Assembly: GCA_016865035.1 (NCBI GenBank)
Contig: CP018227.1
Location: forward strand, 2,261,501 to 2,325,500
From: Kordiimonadales bacterium IMCC3096
Lineage (GTDB): Bacteria > Pseudomonadota > Alphaproteobacteria > Minwuiales > Minwuiaceae
Direction: 5' to 3'
DNA: 64,000 bases
The position numbers and the translations under genes were made by a program. This document shows positions 18,548 to 26,696 of this stretch, piece after piece (the first letter of the stretch is position 1; every line of letters starts with the position of its first letter). The notes under the pieces are model-generated. The model made no database searches, had not been told where the DNA came from, and saw nothing but the letters and a program-made list of their open reading frames with translations.

Positions 18548-19687
18548 ATGATCCAGCCTTCTGTCTATTTGACACGGATCGCGATCTTTTTGGTCATTGT
18601 CGCGGGTGTCGTGGCGGCTCTGCACGAGGCGCTGCTCGGCATCTTCATGACCAATCCGGTGCTGAACGGGCTGATCCTCGGTGTGCTGCTGATCGGAGTG
18701 GTCTACGTCATACGTCAGGTGCTGCTGCTGCGCCCTGCCGTGCGCTGGGTGGAATCGTTCCGCCGCAATGACCCCAGCCTGTCGATCCAGACCGCCCCGT
18801 CGATGCTGTCGCCGCTGGCCACGATGCTGCAGGAGAAGAAGGGACGGGTCAGCCTGTCCACCATGTCGCTGCGGTCGCTGCTCGATTCGATCAGCTCCCG
18901 GCTGGACGAATCCCGTGACATCTCGCGGTACCTGATCGGGACGCTGGTGATCCTGGGCCTGCTGGGCACCTTCTGGGGCCTGATCGACGCCATTACCTCC
19001 GTCGGCAGCTCGGTGCGCGGCCTGACGGTGGAGAGCGATGACGTCGGCGATATCTTCGAGGCGCTGAAGCTGGCGATCCTGCAGCCGATGGACGGCATGG
19101 GCACGGCGTTCTCGTCGTCGCTGTTCGGTCTGGCCGGTTCCGTCGTCCTGGGTTTCATCGAACTGCAGGCCAGCCAGTCGCAGAACCGGTTCTACAACGA
19201 CCTGGAGGAATGGCTCTCCAGCTTCACGCGCCTGTCCAGCGGTGCCGCGGGCGGCATCGCGGAGGGTGAGGGCTCGGTGCCTGTCTATGTGCAGGCCCTG
19301 CTGGAGCAGACGGCGGACAGTCTGGAGAACCTGCAGCGGATCATGGCACGGTCGGAGGAATCGCGCGTTTCCGGCAACCAGACCCTGCTGCAGCTTTCGG
19401 AACGTCTGGCCAGTCTGACCGATCAGATGCGCACTGAACGTGACCTGATGGTGAAGCTGGCCGAAGGGCAGATGGAACTGAAACCGATCCTGCAGCGCAT
19501 TGCCGTGGCCACGGAACAGGGCTCCGGCGACAGCGCCGCGGATACGCACCTGCGCAACATCGATGTCTATGTGACCCGCCTGCTGGAGGAAACGGTGACC
19601 GGACGGCAGCAGACGGTCGATGAACTCCGTTCCGAGATCAAGGTGCTGACCCGGACCATTGCGGCGATTGCCGACGAAGGTCGCTGA
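18548..19687 (+). CDS. MotA/TolQ/ExbB-family proton-channel protein with C-terminal coiled coil
   Basis: 379-aa inner-membrane protein. Hydrophobic segments lie at about residues 10-32, 38-61, 129-149 and 184-206. The third contains the family motif GTLVILGLLGTFWGL and the fourth carries GMGTAFSSSLFGLAGSVV, the channel-lining helices of MotA, TolQ and ExbB. After residue 235 the protein continues with about 140 residues of charged, heptad-like cytoplasmic helix, which ordinary TolQ lacks. Its stop overlaps the start of the MotB-like gene by one base (TGATG). The pair should form a proton-driven stator; the partner's membrane aspartate supports this. It is not flagellar MotA, which has a different cytoplasmic loop and flagellar neighbours. 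Confidence 0.85.
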   Translation: MIQPSVYLTRIAIFLVIVAGVVAALHEALLGIFMTNPVLNGLILGVLLIGVVYVIRQVLLLRPAVRWVESFRRNDPSLSIQTAPSMLSPLATMLQEKKGRVSLSTMSLRSLLDSISSRLDESRDISRYLIGTLVILGLLGTFWGLIDAITSVGSSVRGLTVESDDVGDIFEALKLAILQPMDGMGTAFSSSLFGLAGSVVLGFIELQASQSQNRFYNDLEEWLSSFTRLSSGAAGGIAEGEGSVPVYVQALLEQTADSLENLQRIMARSEESRVSGNQTLLQLSERLASLTDQMRTERDLMVKLAEGQMELKPILQRIAVATEQGSGDSAADTHLRNIDVYVTRLLEETVTGRQQTVDELRSEIKVLTRTIAAIADEGR

Positions 19688-21036
19688 TGCCCCGGCATCG
19701 CAGGCAACGTGTAGAGAACAACATCTGGCCGGGCTTCGTGGATGCCCTGTCGGCGCTGTTGCTGACCTTCATCTTCATGATGGTGATCTACACGCTGGCG
19801 CAGTTCGTCCTCAGCTATTCGCTGTCCGGCAAGGATGAGGCACTTTCCCGGCTGACGGCGGAACTGTCGGAACTGCAGTCGCTGCTGTCCAGTGAGCGCA
19901 GCGCCAACGAGGACCTGCGGGAGAATGTTTCCCAGCTTTCCGCCGCCCTGAATGAATCGACGGCGGCGCGTGACCTGCTGACGCTGCAGATCGCCGACCT
20001 GCAACGCCGCGCCTCCGATGCCGAGCGCCGCCTGGACGAACGTCCCGAGTTCTCGGAGGCGGATCGGGCCGAGATGGAGGCCCGCATCGCGGAGTTGCTG
20101 GCCCGGGAAGCCGCCCTGGCCCGTCGTCGCGACGAATCCGACAGTGCCCGCGCCCGCTCCGATCAGGAACTCAATGACCTTCAGGCGCTCTATTTCGAGG
20201 CGCAGGACAGGATCACCGAGCTGGAGAACCGTGTGCTGGAACGGCAGACGGAAATCGCCGACCTCAATGCCGATCTGACGGCGGCGCGCAACCGGCTGAC
20301 CACAACCCTTGCCGAGCTCGACCGGACACGCGAGAGCCTGGATCAGGAGCGTGACGCGCGCCAGCAGGGCCAGGCCGAACTGACCGAGGAGCAGCGCATA
20401 TCGGAGGCAGCCCGCCGACAGGTGAACCTGCTGAACCTGCAACTGGCCGACCTGCGCAAGCAACTGGCGCAGATCCAGGCCCTGCTGGACGAGTTCGAGG
20501 CGAAGGATGCCGAGAACAAGGCGACCATTGCCGATCTCGGGCAGCGTCTGAACCGGGCGCTGGCGGCACAGGTCGAGAAGCTGTCGCGCTATCGCTCGGA
20601 GTTCTTTGGACGACTGCGGGAAGTGCTGCGCGGGCAGCAGGGCATCCGCATCGTGGGCGACCGGTTCGTGTTCCAGTCGGAGGTCCTGTTCGGTTCCGGC
20701 AGCGCCGAGATGGGGGTCGCCGGACGCATCCAGCTCACCAAGCTGGCCGAAACGCTGATCGATATCTCCCGCAGGATTCCCGATGACATCAACTGGATCC
20801 TGCGGGTGGACGGGCACACGGACAGCGTGCCGATCAGCACCCCGCGGTTCCCGTCGAACTGGGAACTGTCGGCGGCGCGCGCCATCGCGGTTTCCAAGTA
20901 TCTGATCCTGCAGGGGCTGCCGCCGGACCGTCTGGCCCCGACCGGTTTTGGCGAGTTCCACCCGATCGAGCCGGGTGACAGCGAACTGGCGCGGCGCCGG
21001 AATCGCCGTATCGAACTGAAACTGACGGAACGGTAA
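19687..21036 (+). CDS. MotB-like peptidoglycan-binding stator protein with long coiled coil
   Basis: 449-aa protein. A single membrane helix (about 13-40) begins WPGFVDALSALLLTF; D19 matches the proton-carrying aspartate of MotB. From about residue 45 to 300 there is a long charged coiled coil, and the C-terminal part (about 320-449) is an OmpA-type domain with VDGHTDSVP and RRRNRRIELKL, the peptidoglycan-binding residues. It therefore spans the periplasm and holds the wall while its helix pairs with the upstream MotA/TolQ-like protein. The long coiled coil is far larger than in flagellar MotB and would set a wide reach. A hairpin at 21056-21097 follows. Confidence 0.87.
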   Translation: MPRHRRQRVENNIWPGFVDALSALLLTFIFMMVIYTLAQFVLSYSLSGKDEALSRLTAELSELQSLLSSERSANEDLRENVSQLSAALNESTAARDLLTLQIADLQRRASDAERRLDERPEFSEADRAEMEARIAELLAREAALARRRDESDSARARSDQELNDLQALYFEAQDRITELENRVLERQTEIADLNADLTAARNRLTTTLAELDRTRESLDQERDARQQGQAELTEEQRISEAARRQVNLLNLQLADLRKQLAQIQALLDEFEAKDAENKATIADLGQRLNRALAAQVEKLSRYRSEFFGRLREVLRGQQGIRIVGDRFVFQSEVLFGSGSAEMGVAGRIQLTKLAETLIDISRRIPDDINWILRVDGHTDSVPISTPRFPSNWELSAARAIAVSKYLILQGLPPDRLAPTGFGEFHPIEPGDSELARRRNRRIELKLTER

Positions 21037-21055
21037 GCGACCCGTCGGACTGATC

Positions 21056-21097
21056 GTCGGCCCGGCCCGGCAGCCGTGACTGCGGGGCCGGGCCGAC
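21056..21097. terminator. Strong GC hairpin between convergent genes
   Basis: Perfect 13-base inverted repeat (GTCGGCCCGGCCC and its complement) separated by 16 bases, sitting in the 71-base gap between the MotB-like gene (+) and the peroxiredoxin gene (-). It can serve both directions. No clear T-run follows on either strand, so termination could be imperfect or assisted by Rho. Confidence 0.6.
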
Positions 21098-21107
21098 ACT
21101 TGTCGAA

Positions 21108-21593
21108 TCAGAGGTTGCCCAGGACCGCTTCGGCGCCGGAGACGGACATCTCGCCCGGATTTTCCTCGACGGCAAGGTGCGAGACCTTGCCGTTGTCGAC
21201 AACCATGGCAAAGCGGGTGGCGCGCTTGCCGAGACCGCGTGCGGAGAGGTCAAGTTCCAGGCCCAGCTTCGCGGTATATTCGCCAACGCCGTCGGCCAGC
21301 ATCATGACCTTGTCGCCCACGCCCTGATCCTTGCCCCAGGCGCCCATGACGAACACGTCGTTGACGGACAGGCAGGCCACGGTATCGACACCCTTCGCGC
21401 TCAGTGCCTCGGCATTCGAGACGTAGCTGGGGACGTGCTTGGCGGAGCAGGTCGGGGTGAAGGCGCCGGGCACCGCGAACAGGACGACCTTCTTGCCGCT
21501 GAACAGTTCATCTGTGCTGATCGGTGCGGGTCCTTCGGCGGTCATGCGCATCAGCATGCCTTCGGGCACGGTATCTCCAACCTGGATGGTCAT
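21108..21593 (-). CDS. Peroxiredoxin 5-type thiol peroxidase
   Basis: 161-aa cytoplasmic peroxidase of the Prx5/PGdx group that reduces hydrogen peroxide and alkyl hydroperoxides, usually with glutaredoxin and glutathione. The peroxidatic cysteine is C49 in PGAFTPTCSAKHVPSYV; the conserved SVNDVFVMGAWGK segment and RATRFAMVVDNG follow. No glutaredoxin domain is fused at the C-terminus, unlike the Haemophilus enzyme. The ATG at 21593 has AAGGAGA upstream; the longer open frame upstream is not family-like. The gene lies 141 bases downstream of the DsbD-N-type gene on the same strand; both concern thiol chemistry but in different compartments. Confidence 0.93.
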   Translation of the reverse strand: MTIQVGDTVPEGMLMRMTAEGPAPISTDELFSGKKVVLFAVPGAFTPTCSAKHVPSYVSNAEALSAKGVDTVACLSVNDVFVMGAWGKDQGVGDKVMMLADGVGEYTAKLGLELDLSARGLGKRATRFAMVVDNGKVSHLAVEENPGEMSVSGAEAVLGNL

Positions 21594-21734
21594 CTTGTGT
21601 CTCCTTGAATGGTCACGATGGTGTTCTTGAACGGGGCGCAGGATGGCGCAACGCGTCTGTGGTTGCAAAGCTGAACTGCGCGGCAGTGCCGGTGAAGGCT
21701 GCTGCCGCCCCGAGACATCGAACCGGTGCGCCGG

Positions 21735-22625
21735 TCACGGGTCGGTCTGGATGGCTCCGGTGGTCTCGATCGCCCGACCGGCGCCATGCAGGGTGACGGT
21801 CAGTTCGCTGCCGGGCAGGGCACGCAGGGCGTGGTCGCTGCCGTCGACCGGAACGGTGCAGCGGATCCGCCCCGGTGCCGCCGTGTGACACGCGTCCCTG
21901 CCGAAGACCACGTCACGGCTCCCCTCGATGATGACCGATGGTGACCCGATTTCGAAAGGCGGTGCGAGGTCCAGCAGAAGAATTCCGCGATCCTCGTCCC
22001 CCGTGCGCGAAAGTCTCGCTGCCTGCAGGACACCGGGCATCCTCGCCGGTGTCGCGGCGAGTGAACTGGCGATGGCAATGCCATGCCGGTTCTTCGGCAG
22101 GTCGTCGGCAGGCAGTTCGAGTGACAGTCGGGCCTCGACGGGCACGCAGATGTCGGCGCAGGCGGCGTAGCTGAGGGCGACCCGCACTGTCGTGGGGCGG
22201 TCACGGTCCCGACCATCCAGGGCAACGGGAAGCACCAGGCGATCGGCGTAGCCATAGGTCCGCAGCCCCCAGAACTCGAAGGTATCCGGCAGCGGCCAGG
22301 AGATCGCGCCGGGTGTGACCCCTTCGCTGTCATCCCAGTCCGCGACCGGCGGATAGCCGGCATCGCCGGGACTGCGCCAGTAGACCTTCCACTTCGGGCG
22401 AATGACGAATTCCAGCGCAATCATCTCCTGTCCTGTCGCCGTTGCACCAGCGATGAGCCTGACTTCCGCCTCCGGAATGCCGCTCCAGTCAGACGTGCTG
22501 CGCGCACCAAGAGCCTCATGTCGCCCCAGGGTCAGCAGGACAATGGCGGTGACCAGCAACAGAACTGTCCCGGAAAGCCATCGGCTTCCGCCAGGGGAGT
22601 CATGTGTCTGCTGTATGTGAGTCAT
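21735..22625 (-). CDS. Membrane-anchored DsbD N-terminal-domain protein
   Basis: 296-aa protein. A hydrophobic segment at about residues 17-35 is a signal anchor or signal peptide; the rest is periplasmic. It resembles the N-terminal domain of DsbD/ScsB reductases: WKVYWRSPGDAGYPP near residue 78, WPLPDTFEFWG, and AACADICVPVEARLSL near 157-172 with the C-x3-C pair that would be the redox site. The membrane (beta) and thioredoxin (gamma) parts of DsbD are absent and no second gene supplies them here. The ATG at 22625 was chosen because it gives a normal N-terminal signal; longer upstream starts are possible. Role: probably periplasmic thiol exchange or copper-stress protection, inferred from the family. 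Confidence 0.75.
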   Translation of the reverse strand: MTHIQQTHDSPGGSRWLSGTVLLLVTAIVLLTLGRHEALGARSTSDWSGIPEAEVRLIAGATATGQEMIALEFVIRPKWKVYWRSPGDAGYPPVADWDDSEGVTPGAISWPLPDTFEFWGLRTYGYADRLVLPVALDGRDRDRPTTVRVALSYAACADICVPVEARLSLELPADDLPKNRHGIAIASSLAATPARMPGVLQAARLSRTGDEDRGILLLDLAPPFEIGSPSVIIEGSRDVVFGRDACHTAAPGRIRCTVPVDGSDHALRALPGSELTVTLHGAGRAIETTGAIQTDP

Positions 22626-22788
22626 GCAAAGGCCACCCGTTCTGATCCTGCACTGCAGATTTGCACCGGCGGCTGTCATTGGCCCATGACAATGCAAACA
22701 ACAATACGTGTGAGTGTCTTTTTTGTCTCCCATGGGACAGGGCCGCTTGACCGCGACCCCCGCCCTCGGTAAAGACCGCGTCACCGTG

Positions 22789-22865
22789 GCGGGTGTAGCT
22801 CAGTCGGTTAGAGCGCCAGATTGTGGCTCTGGAGGTCGCCGGTTCAATTCCGGTCACTCGCCCCA
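22789..22865 (+). tRNA. tRNA-His (anticodon GTG)
   Basis: Full cloverleaf: acceptor stem GCGGGTG/CACTCGC with one G-U pair, D-arm GCTCAGTCGGTTAGAGC, anticodon stem CCAGA/TCTGG with loop TTGTGGC (anticodon GTG), T-arm with TTCAATT loop, and encoded CCA at 22863-22865. The 5' G at the start pairs with the C just before CCA, the extra G(-1):C73 pair that marks histidine tRNA; depending on convention the mature 5' end is 22788 or 22789. Confidence 0.97.
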
Positions 22866-23124
22866 TTTTCCTGCGGATTCGCGCGACGGTTGCAACGTGC
22901 CGATGTGGAGATGGTAGCGGGCCTGAGCCAGGCGCCCGACATCGGGCCGAGGCTGCGGTGCTCGACGCTTCGTGCGGGTTTGTCAATTCGCTTTCCCCTT
23001 GTTGCAATCGTCCGTATTCCCTCGCAATGCAATGGGGCAGGCTTGTGACCTTCATGTCAGCTGTGCTAGTTCACGCGAGGGTCGTGGGTCGGTTGGTCAG
23101 GTGGATGACGGGAATCCTGCGCGT

Positions 23125-24432
23125 ATGAATGTGCCTGCTCAGAGGTCGACGCGACCAGACTCTGCCACGCGTGGCATGAGCGGACGACGGCGTTGGCGTT
23201 CGCGCTTGATCCAGTCCTTTCCGGTCCAGCTGATTGCCGGTCTCCTCGTTGCGGTGATTCTGCCGGCGCTGGTGCGCTGGGACATCGGACTCGTTACGGA
23301 AATCAACCCCGGGCAGTATCCTTCCGTTACCGGCACCGCGATCGCATTCGGCTTCGGCCTGCTTCTGCTCAGGCGCTTCAGTCGCTTTCCCGGCGTGCAG
23401 GGGTCCGGCTACATCGTGCCGTGTTTCCTGTTCACCTTCGGCCTGCTGGTGCTGATCATGTTCTTCTGGCGCATCGGCTTCGCGCGCAGCCAGATCCTGG
23501 GCAGTTTCGGCATGTCGATCATCTGGTGCTACATCGTCTGGTATGTGAACCGGTTGCGCAGCACACCCGAACTGGCGGTGGCACCGTTTGGCAGCTATCA
23601 GAGTCTCAGTGAACATACCGGAGGGGTCCGGCTGCATGTGCTGGAGGCGCCGACGCTTTCCGGCACGAGGGCCGATGCCGTGGTGGCGGATCTTCGCTCC
23701 GAGTTTCCGCCCGAGTGGGAGCGCTTCCTTGCCGCCTGTGCCCTGAACGGAACGCCCGTCTACCACATGAAACAGGTCAGCGAGTCGCTGACCGGTCGTG
23801 TCCGTATCGAGCATCTGTCGGAGAACACGCTGGGGGCCCTGATCCCGTCGCCTGAATATGTGGCCATCAAGCGAACTCTGGAATCGGGTGCTGTACTGAT
23901 CGCTTCGCCGCTGCTTCTGCTCGTTGCCGGTATCATCGCCATCATGATTCGCCTGGACAGCAAGGGGCCGGTGATCTTTCGCCAGGTCCGCATGGGATAT
24001 CGTGGCAAGACCTTCACCATGCTGAAGTTCAGGACGATGCGCGATGTGCCGGAGGGGCCGAAATTCACCCAGGCGCTTGACCCACGTGTGACACGGGTGG
24101 GGCGCATGTTGCGGCGCTACCGGCTCGACGAGCTGCCGCAGATGGTCAATATCCTGTGGGGCGAGATGAGCCTGATCGGGCCGCGTCCGGAAGCAGTTGA
24201 ACTCTCGGAGTGGTATGATCGCGAGATTCCCCACTACAGCTACCGCCATATCGTGCGGCCTGGAATCACGGGCTGGGCACAGGTGCAGCAGGGATTCGCG
24301 GCCGAGGTCGAGGATGTCACGGATAAGTTGCATTACGACTTCTACTACATAAAGCATTTCACGCCCTGGCTGGATCTTCTCATTGTTCTCAAGACCATAC
24401 ATGTCATGGCTACCGGGCGGGGCTCACGCTGA
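23125..24432 (+). CDS. Undecaprenyl-phosphate sugar-1-phosphate transferase (exopolysaccharide initiation)
   Basis: Initiates exopolysaccharide assembly by loading a sugar phosphate onto the lipid carrier at the inner membrane. 435 aa from the ATG at 23125; the frame is open upstream but lacks a better start. About four N-terminal membrane helices (to residue 150) precede a soluble region, a further helix (LIASPLLLLVAGIIAIMIRL) and the catalytic domain. Family motifs are clear: FRQVRMGYRGKTFTMLKFRTM, RRYRLDELPQMVNILWGEMS, LIGPRPE and VRPGITGWAQVQQG. The architecture matches WcaJ/ExoY-type polyisoprenyl transferases. Beta-barrel and Wza-like export genes lie 1-2 kb downstream. Confidence 0.92.
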   Translation: MNVPAQRSTRPDSATRGMSGRRRWRSRLIQSFPVQLIAGLLVAVILPALVRWDIGLVTEINPGQYPSVTGTAIAFGFGLLLLRRFSRFPGVQGSGYIVPCFLFTFGLLVLIMFFWRIGFARSQILGSFGMSIIWCYIVWYVNRLRSTPELAVAPFGSYQSLSEHTGGVRLHVLEAPTLSGTRADAVVADLRSEFPPEWERFLAACALNGTPVYHMKQVSESLTGRVRIEHLSENTLGALIPSPEYVAIKRTLESGAVLIASPLLLLVAGIIAIMIRLDSKGPVIFRQVRMGYRGKTFTMLKFRTMRDVPEGPKFTQALDPRVTRVGRMLRRYRLDELPQMVNILWGEMSLIGPRPEAVELSEWYDREIPHYSYRHIVRPGITGWAQVQQGFAAEVEDVTDKLHYDFYYIKHFTPWLDLLIVLKTIHVMATGRGSR

Positions 24433-24757
24433 CGGTCCTGGCGGATTGCCATGCCTGTCCTCAATCTGACGCGGCCATTGCCAGCCGGACGACGACGGGT
24501 ATGCGCTCTTTCTGCAACAATCAGATGAAACAGGTGCCGGGACCGGACCGGAGCTGGGGCACTGTCCCGCGGCCGGAGCATCCGGATTCGCAGGGGTGTC
24601 GTGTAATTGTTTGAAATCACTTCAAGAAATATGTTCCCGCAGAAGGGCGGCGGGTTGCCCCGGATGCGTGAGGGGCGGGGCGGAGATGGACAGTTTTACG
24701 TTGACCCGTCTCCAAGCCGCCGATAAGTTTCCTGCAACTCATATCAGGAGACTTGAG
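24433..24757. other. 325-base gap before the Ala-rich protein gene
   Basis: No convincing gene lies here. The first half is ordinary GC-rich intergenic DNA. Around 24600-24635 there is an A/T-rich patch (TAATTGTTTGAAATCACTTC) that stands out from its surroundings and may bind a regulator. A sigma-70-like promoter is seen near the 3' end (separate entry). A frame in phase with the following gene is open here, but its codons are not family-like. Confidence 0.5.
24701..24729 (+). promoter_or_regulatory. Candidate sigma-70 promoter for the Ala-rich protein gene
   Basis: TTGACC at 24701-24706 and TAAGTT at 24724-24729 are separated by 17 bases, close to the housekeeping consensus TTGACA-N17-TATAAT. 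The predicted start would give a leader of about 20 bases before AGGAG and the ATG at 24758. This is sequence resemblance only. Confidence 0.4.
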
Positions 24758-25288
24758 ATGCGTAAGATTTTGGTTTCGTTCGTACTGCTGCTCGGTCTGG
24801 TTGTCACGGCCCCTCAGATGGCTTTCGCGCAGACCGCTGAACAGGGCCGCGCCGCTCTTCTTGCGGAATTGGAGGCCCTCGGGGTGTCCGAAGCCGATGC
24901 GGCGCCGGAAGATCTGGCTGATGCGGCCGCTGCGGCCATTGCCGCCAACCCGAGCCTGGCGACGGTGATTGTTCAGGCGGCTGTCGCGAGCCAGCCTGCT
25001 TCTGCGCCCTTGATCGTCGGGGGCATCGTTGCTTCTCCGGTCCTGCCCGCAGCAGTTTCCCCGGGTGCTGTTGCTGCCGCCGCAGCGGTCGTCGTGCCTG
25101 AGCAGTCAGCTCAGATTGTTGTCGCTGCTGCGACGTCTTCTGGTGCATCGATCGAGTCGATCGTGTCCGAGGTTGCTGCCTCGACCGGCCAGGACGAAGG
25201 TGATCTTGCTGCAGCCGCGGCCGAGGTTAGTGGCGACGATACCGAGCCGCTGAATTCCGGTGGTGAGGACGAAAGCTCAAGCGCCTGA
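24758..25288 (+). CDS. Secreted alanine-rich protein of unknown function
   Basis: 176-aa protein with a textbook signal peptide (MRKILVSFVLLLGLVVTAPQ, cleavage after MAFA). The mature part is very rich in alanine, valine and serine (for example GAVAAAAAVVVPEQSAQIVV) and ends in an acidic, serine-rich tail, DDTEPLNSGGEDESSSA. The ATG at 24758 has AGGAG seven bases upstream. I recognise no enzyme motif; short helical segments (ALLAELEALGVSEADAAPED and ASIESIVSEVAASTGQDEGD) recur with a similar pattern and may be weak internal repeats. It sits between the polysaccharide sugar transferase and the outer-membrane barrel gene, so a part in capsule or matrix export is possible but unproven. Confidence 0.75.
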   Translation: MRKILVSFVLLLGLVVTAPQMAFAQTAEQGRAALLAELEALGVSEADAAPEDLADAAAAAIAANPSLATVIVQAAVASQPASAPLIVGGIVASPVLPAAVSPGAVAAAAAVVVPEQSAQIVVAAATSSGASIESIVSEVAASTGQDEGDLAAAAAEVSGDDTEPLNSGGEDESSSA

Positions 25289-25389
25289 TAGGCTTGGATT
25301 TCGGTGCCTAACAAAGTTTGTGCCAGGCCGATTGATCGGTTCTCTGGTGAGAGTTCGAAGTTCGAGTAAGTCCGAGGGGGCTGATTGAG

Positions 25390-26604
25390 ATGAAAATTGT
25401 TTGGGGAAGTCTGGTTGCGGTTGCTGCGCTCAGTGTTGCTGGTGCCGCGCATGCACAGTCTCGCGACTATCAGCCGAATGGGGCGCGGGTTGGCAGCTTC
25501 ACGGTCTTTCCGTCCTTGACGGTTGGTCTCGAGTACACCGACAACGCGTTCCTTGAGGATACCAATACGGAAGACGACACCATCGCGCGTGTCCGCCCCG
25601 GTATCCTGGCGCGTTCGAACTTCAAGCGTCATGAGGTCGTGGCATCGTTCCTTGGCGACGCCACGTTCCACAGCACCAACAGCGATGACAATACCCTGGA
25701 CTTTGTTGCGCGACTTGGCGGTACCATCGAGGCGACCCGTGCGCTGCGCATTCTTCCGGAGGTTTCGTACAGGGCTGCATCCGAGCAGCGTGGTGACAAC
25801 AACGTCAACGCTCTTGCTGCCGAACCGTCCACGTTTGACGTGATGGCCGGTAAGGTGGACGCGATCTACAAGGCGGGTCGGGTCACTCTCGAAGCTGGTG
25901 CGGGCGTTTCCTATTCCGATTTCGACGACATTCCCCTTACCGGTGGTGGTCAGGCGGCCCAGAACGATCGTGACCGCCTGCGTCTCGACACGTCGGCAAA
26001 GGTCGCGTACGAGTTCCGCTCGAAGACAGACGTCTTCGTGAAGGGGACGTACTCGATGATCGACTTCGACAATGTTGATGCGGTTGTCGGGCAGAAGCGC
26101 GACTCCGACGTGTTCTCCGCGTTGGTTGGTGTGTCCCACAAGCCGACCGCACGGACGGAAGCCACGATCGGGGCCGGTTACATTGTCGAGAACTTTGACA
26201 ATAACGCGTTCGGCTCGGTTGACGGTTTTGCGGTCAACGGTGTCCTTGCCTGGGAGCTGAGCGCGCTCACCACGGTCACGGGGCGTGTTGAACGCCGCAT
26301 CGATCAGACGACCGACGCGAATTCTTCGTCGGAACTGGCCTGGAGCGGAAGTCTTGGTGTCCGCCATCAGCTGCGCCGCAACGTGGTTCTCGGCGGTGAC
26401 GTCGCGTACTCCAATCGCCTCTTCGAGGGTCGTACGAGCAATCGTGAAGATGACCGTTACGAGGCGAGCGCTCAGGCTGACTACTATATCAACCGGAACT
26501 TCTCCGTCGGTGCCAAGTACCGCTTCGCCCGCCGGATTTCCAACCTCGCAGGCAACGGCTTCTCCGAGAACCGTGTGCAGGCGACCGTCACTGCTCGCTT
26601 CTGA
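25390..26604 (+). CDS. Outer-membrane beta-barrel protein (BBP2-type)
   Basis: 404-aa exported protein with a signal peptide ending AHAQS at about residue 23. The mature chain shows alternating polar/hydrophobic beta strands with aromatic belts and ends in VQATVTARF, with the terminal phenylalanine typical of barrel assembly. The repeated pattern (LTVGLEYTDNAFL, VEAGAG-type strands, VAYEFRSKTDVFVKGTYS, ADYYINRNFSVGAKYRF) fits the 'putative beta-barrel porin 2' family often found in exopolysaccharide loci of Alphaproteobacteria. Next to the Wza-like gene it may be the outer-membrane channel or a companion of polysaccharide export. A terminator at 26616-26650 follows. Codon choice is richer in GTT and GCT than in neighbouring genes. 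Confidence 0.82.
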   Translation: MKIVWGSLVAVAALSVAGAAHAQSRDYQPNGARVGSFTVFPSLTVGLEYTDNAFLEDTNTEDDTIARVRPGILARSNFKRHEVVASFLGDATFHSTNSDDNTLDFVARLGGTIEATRALRILPEVSYRAASEQRGDNNVNALAAEPSTFDVMAGKVDAIYKAGRVTLEAGAGVSYSDFDDIPLTGGGQAAQNDRDRLRLDTSAKVAYEFRSKTDVFVKGTYSMIDFDNVDAVVGQKRDSDVFSALVGVSHKPTARTEATIGAGYIVENFDNNAFGSVDGFAVNGVLAWELSALTTVTGRVERRIDQTTDANSSSELAWSGSLGVRHQLRRNVVLGGDVAYSNRLFEGRTSNREDDRYEASAQADYYINRNFSVGAKYRFARRISNLAGNGFSENRVQATVTARF

Positions 26605-26615
26605 GTTGACTGAAA

Positions 26616-26650
26616 CGGACTGTTCCAAGAGGGACAGTCCGTTTTGCTTT
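26616..26650 (+). terminator. Intrinsic terminator after the beta-barrel gene
   Basis: Inverted repeat CGGACTGT ... ACAGTCCG with a 10-base loop, followed immediately by TTTTGCTTTCT. It lies 12 bases after the stop of the beta-barrel gene, on the plus strand, and separates it from the Wza-like gene. Confidence 0.8.
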
Positions 26651-26696
26651 CTGCGGGACCAGGAGCTTATTTGAACTTAAGGGAGGCAATTCTAGG

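Noticed and set aside
17486-19549. Open frame of nearly 690 codons on the minus strand
   Set aside because: Antisense to the OmpA-like and MotA-like genes; the residue mix is that of a high-GC shadow.
17579-21036. Complete Zorya anti-phage system
   Set aside because: Only ZorA/ZorB-like layouts are present. No helicase, nuclease or ZorC-like gene lies nearby, and neighbours are housekeeping genes.
22625-22784. Longer N-terminus of the DsbD-N-type protein
   Set aside because: The extra residues are Cys/His rich, unlike a signal peptide, and would place the hydrophobic segment deep inside the protein.
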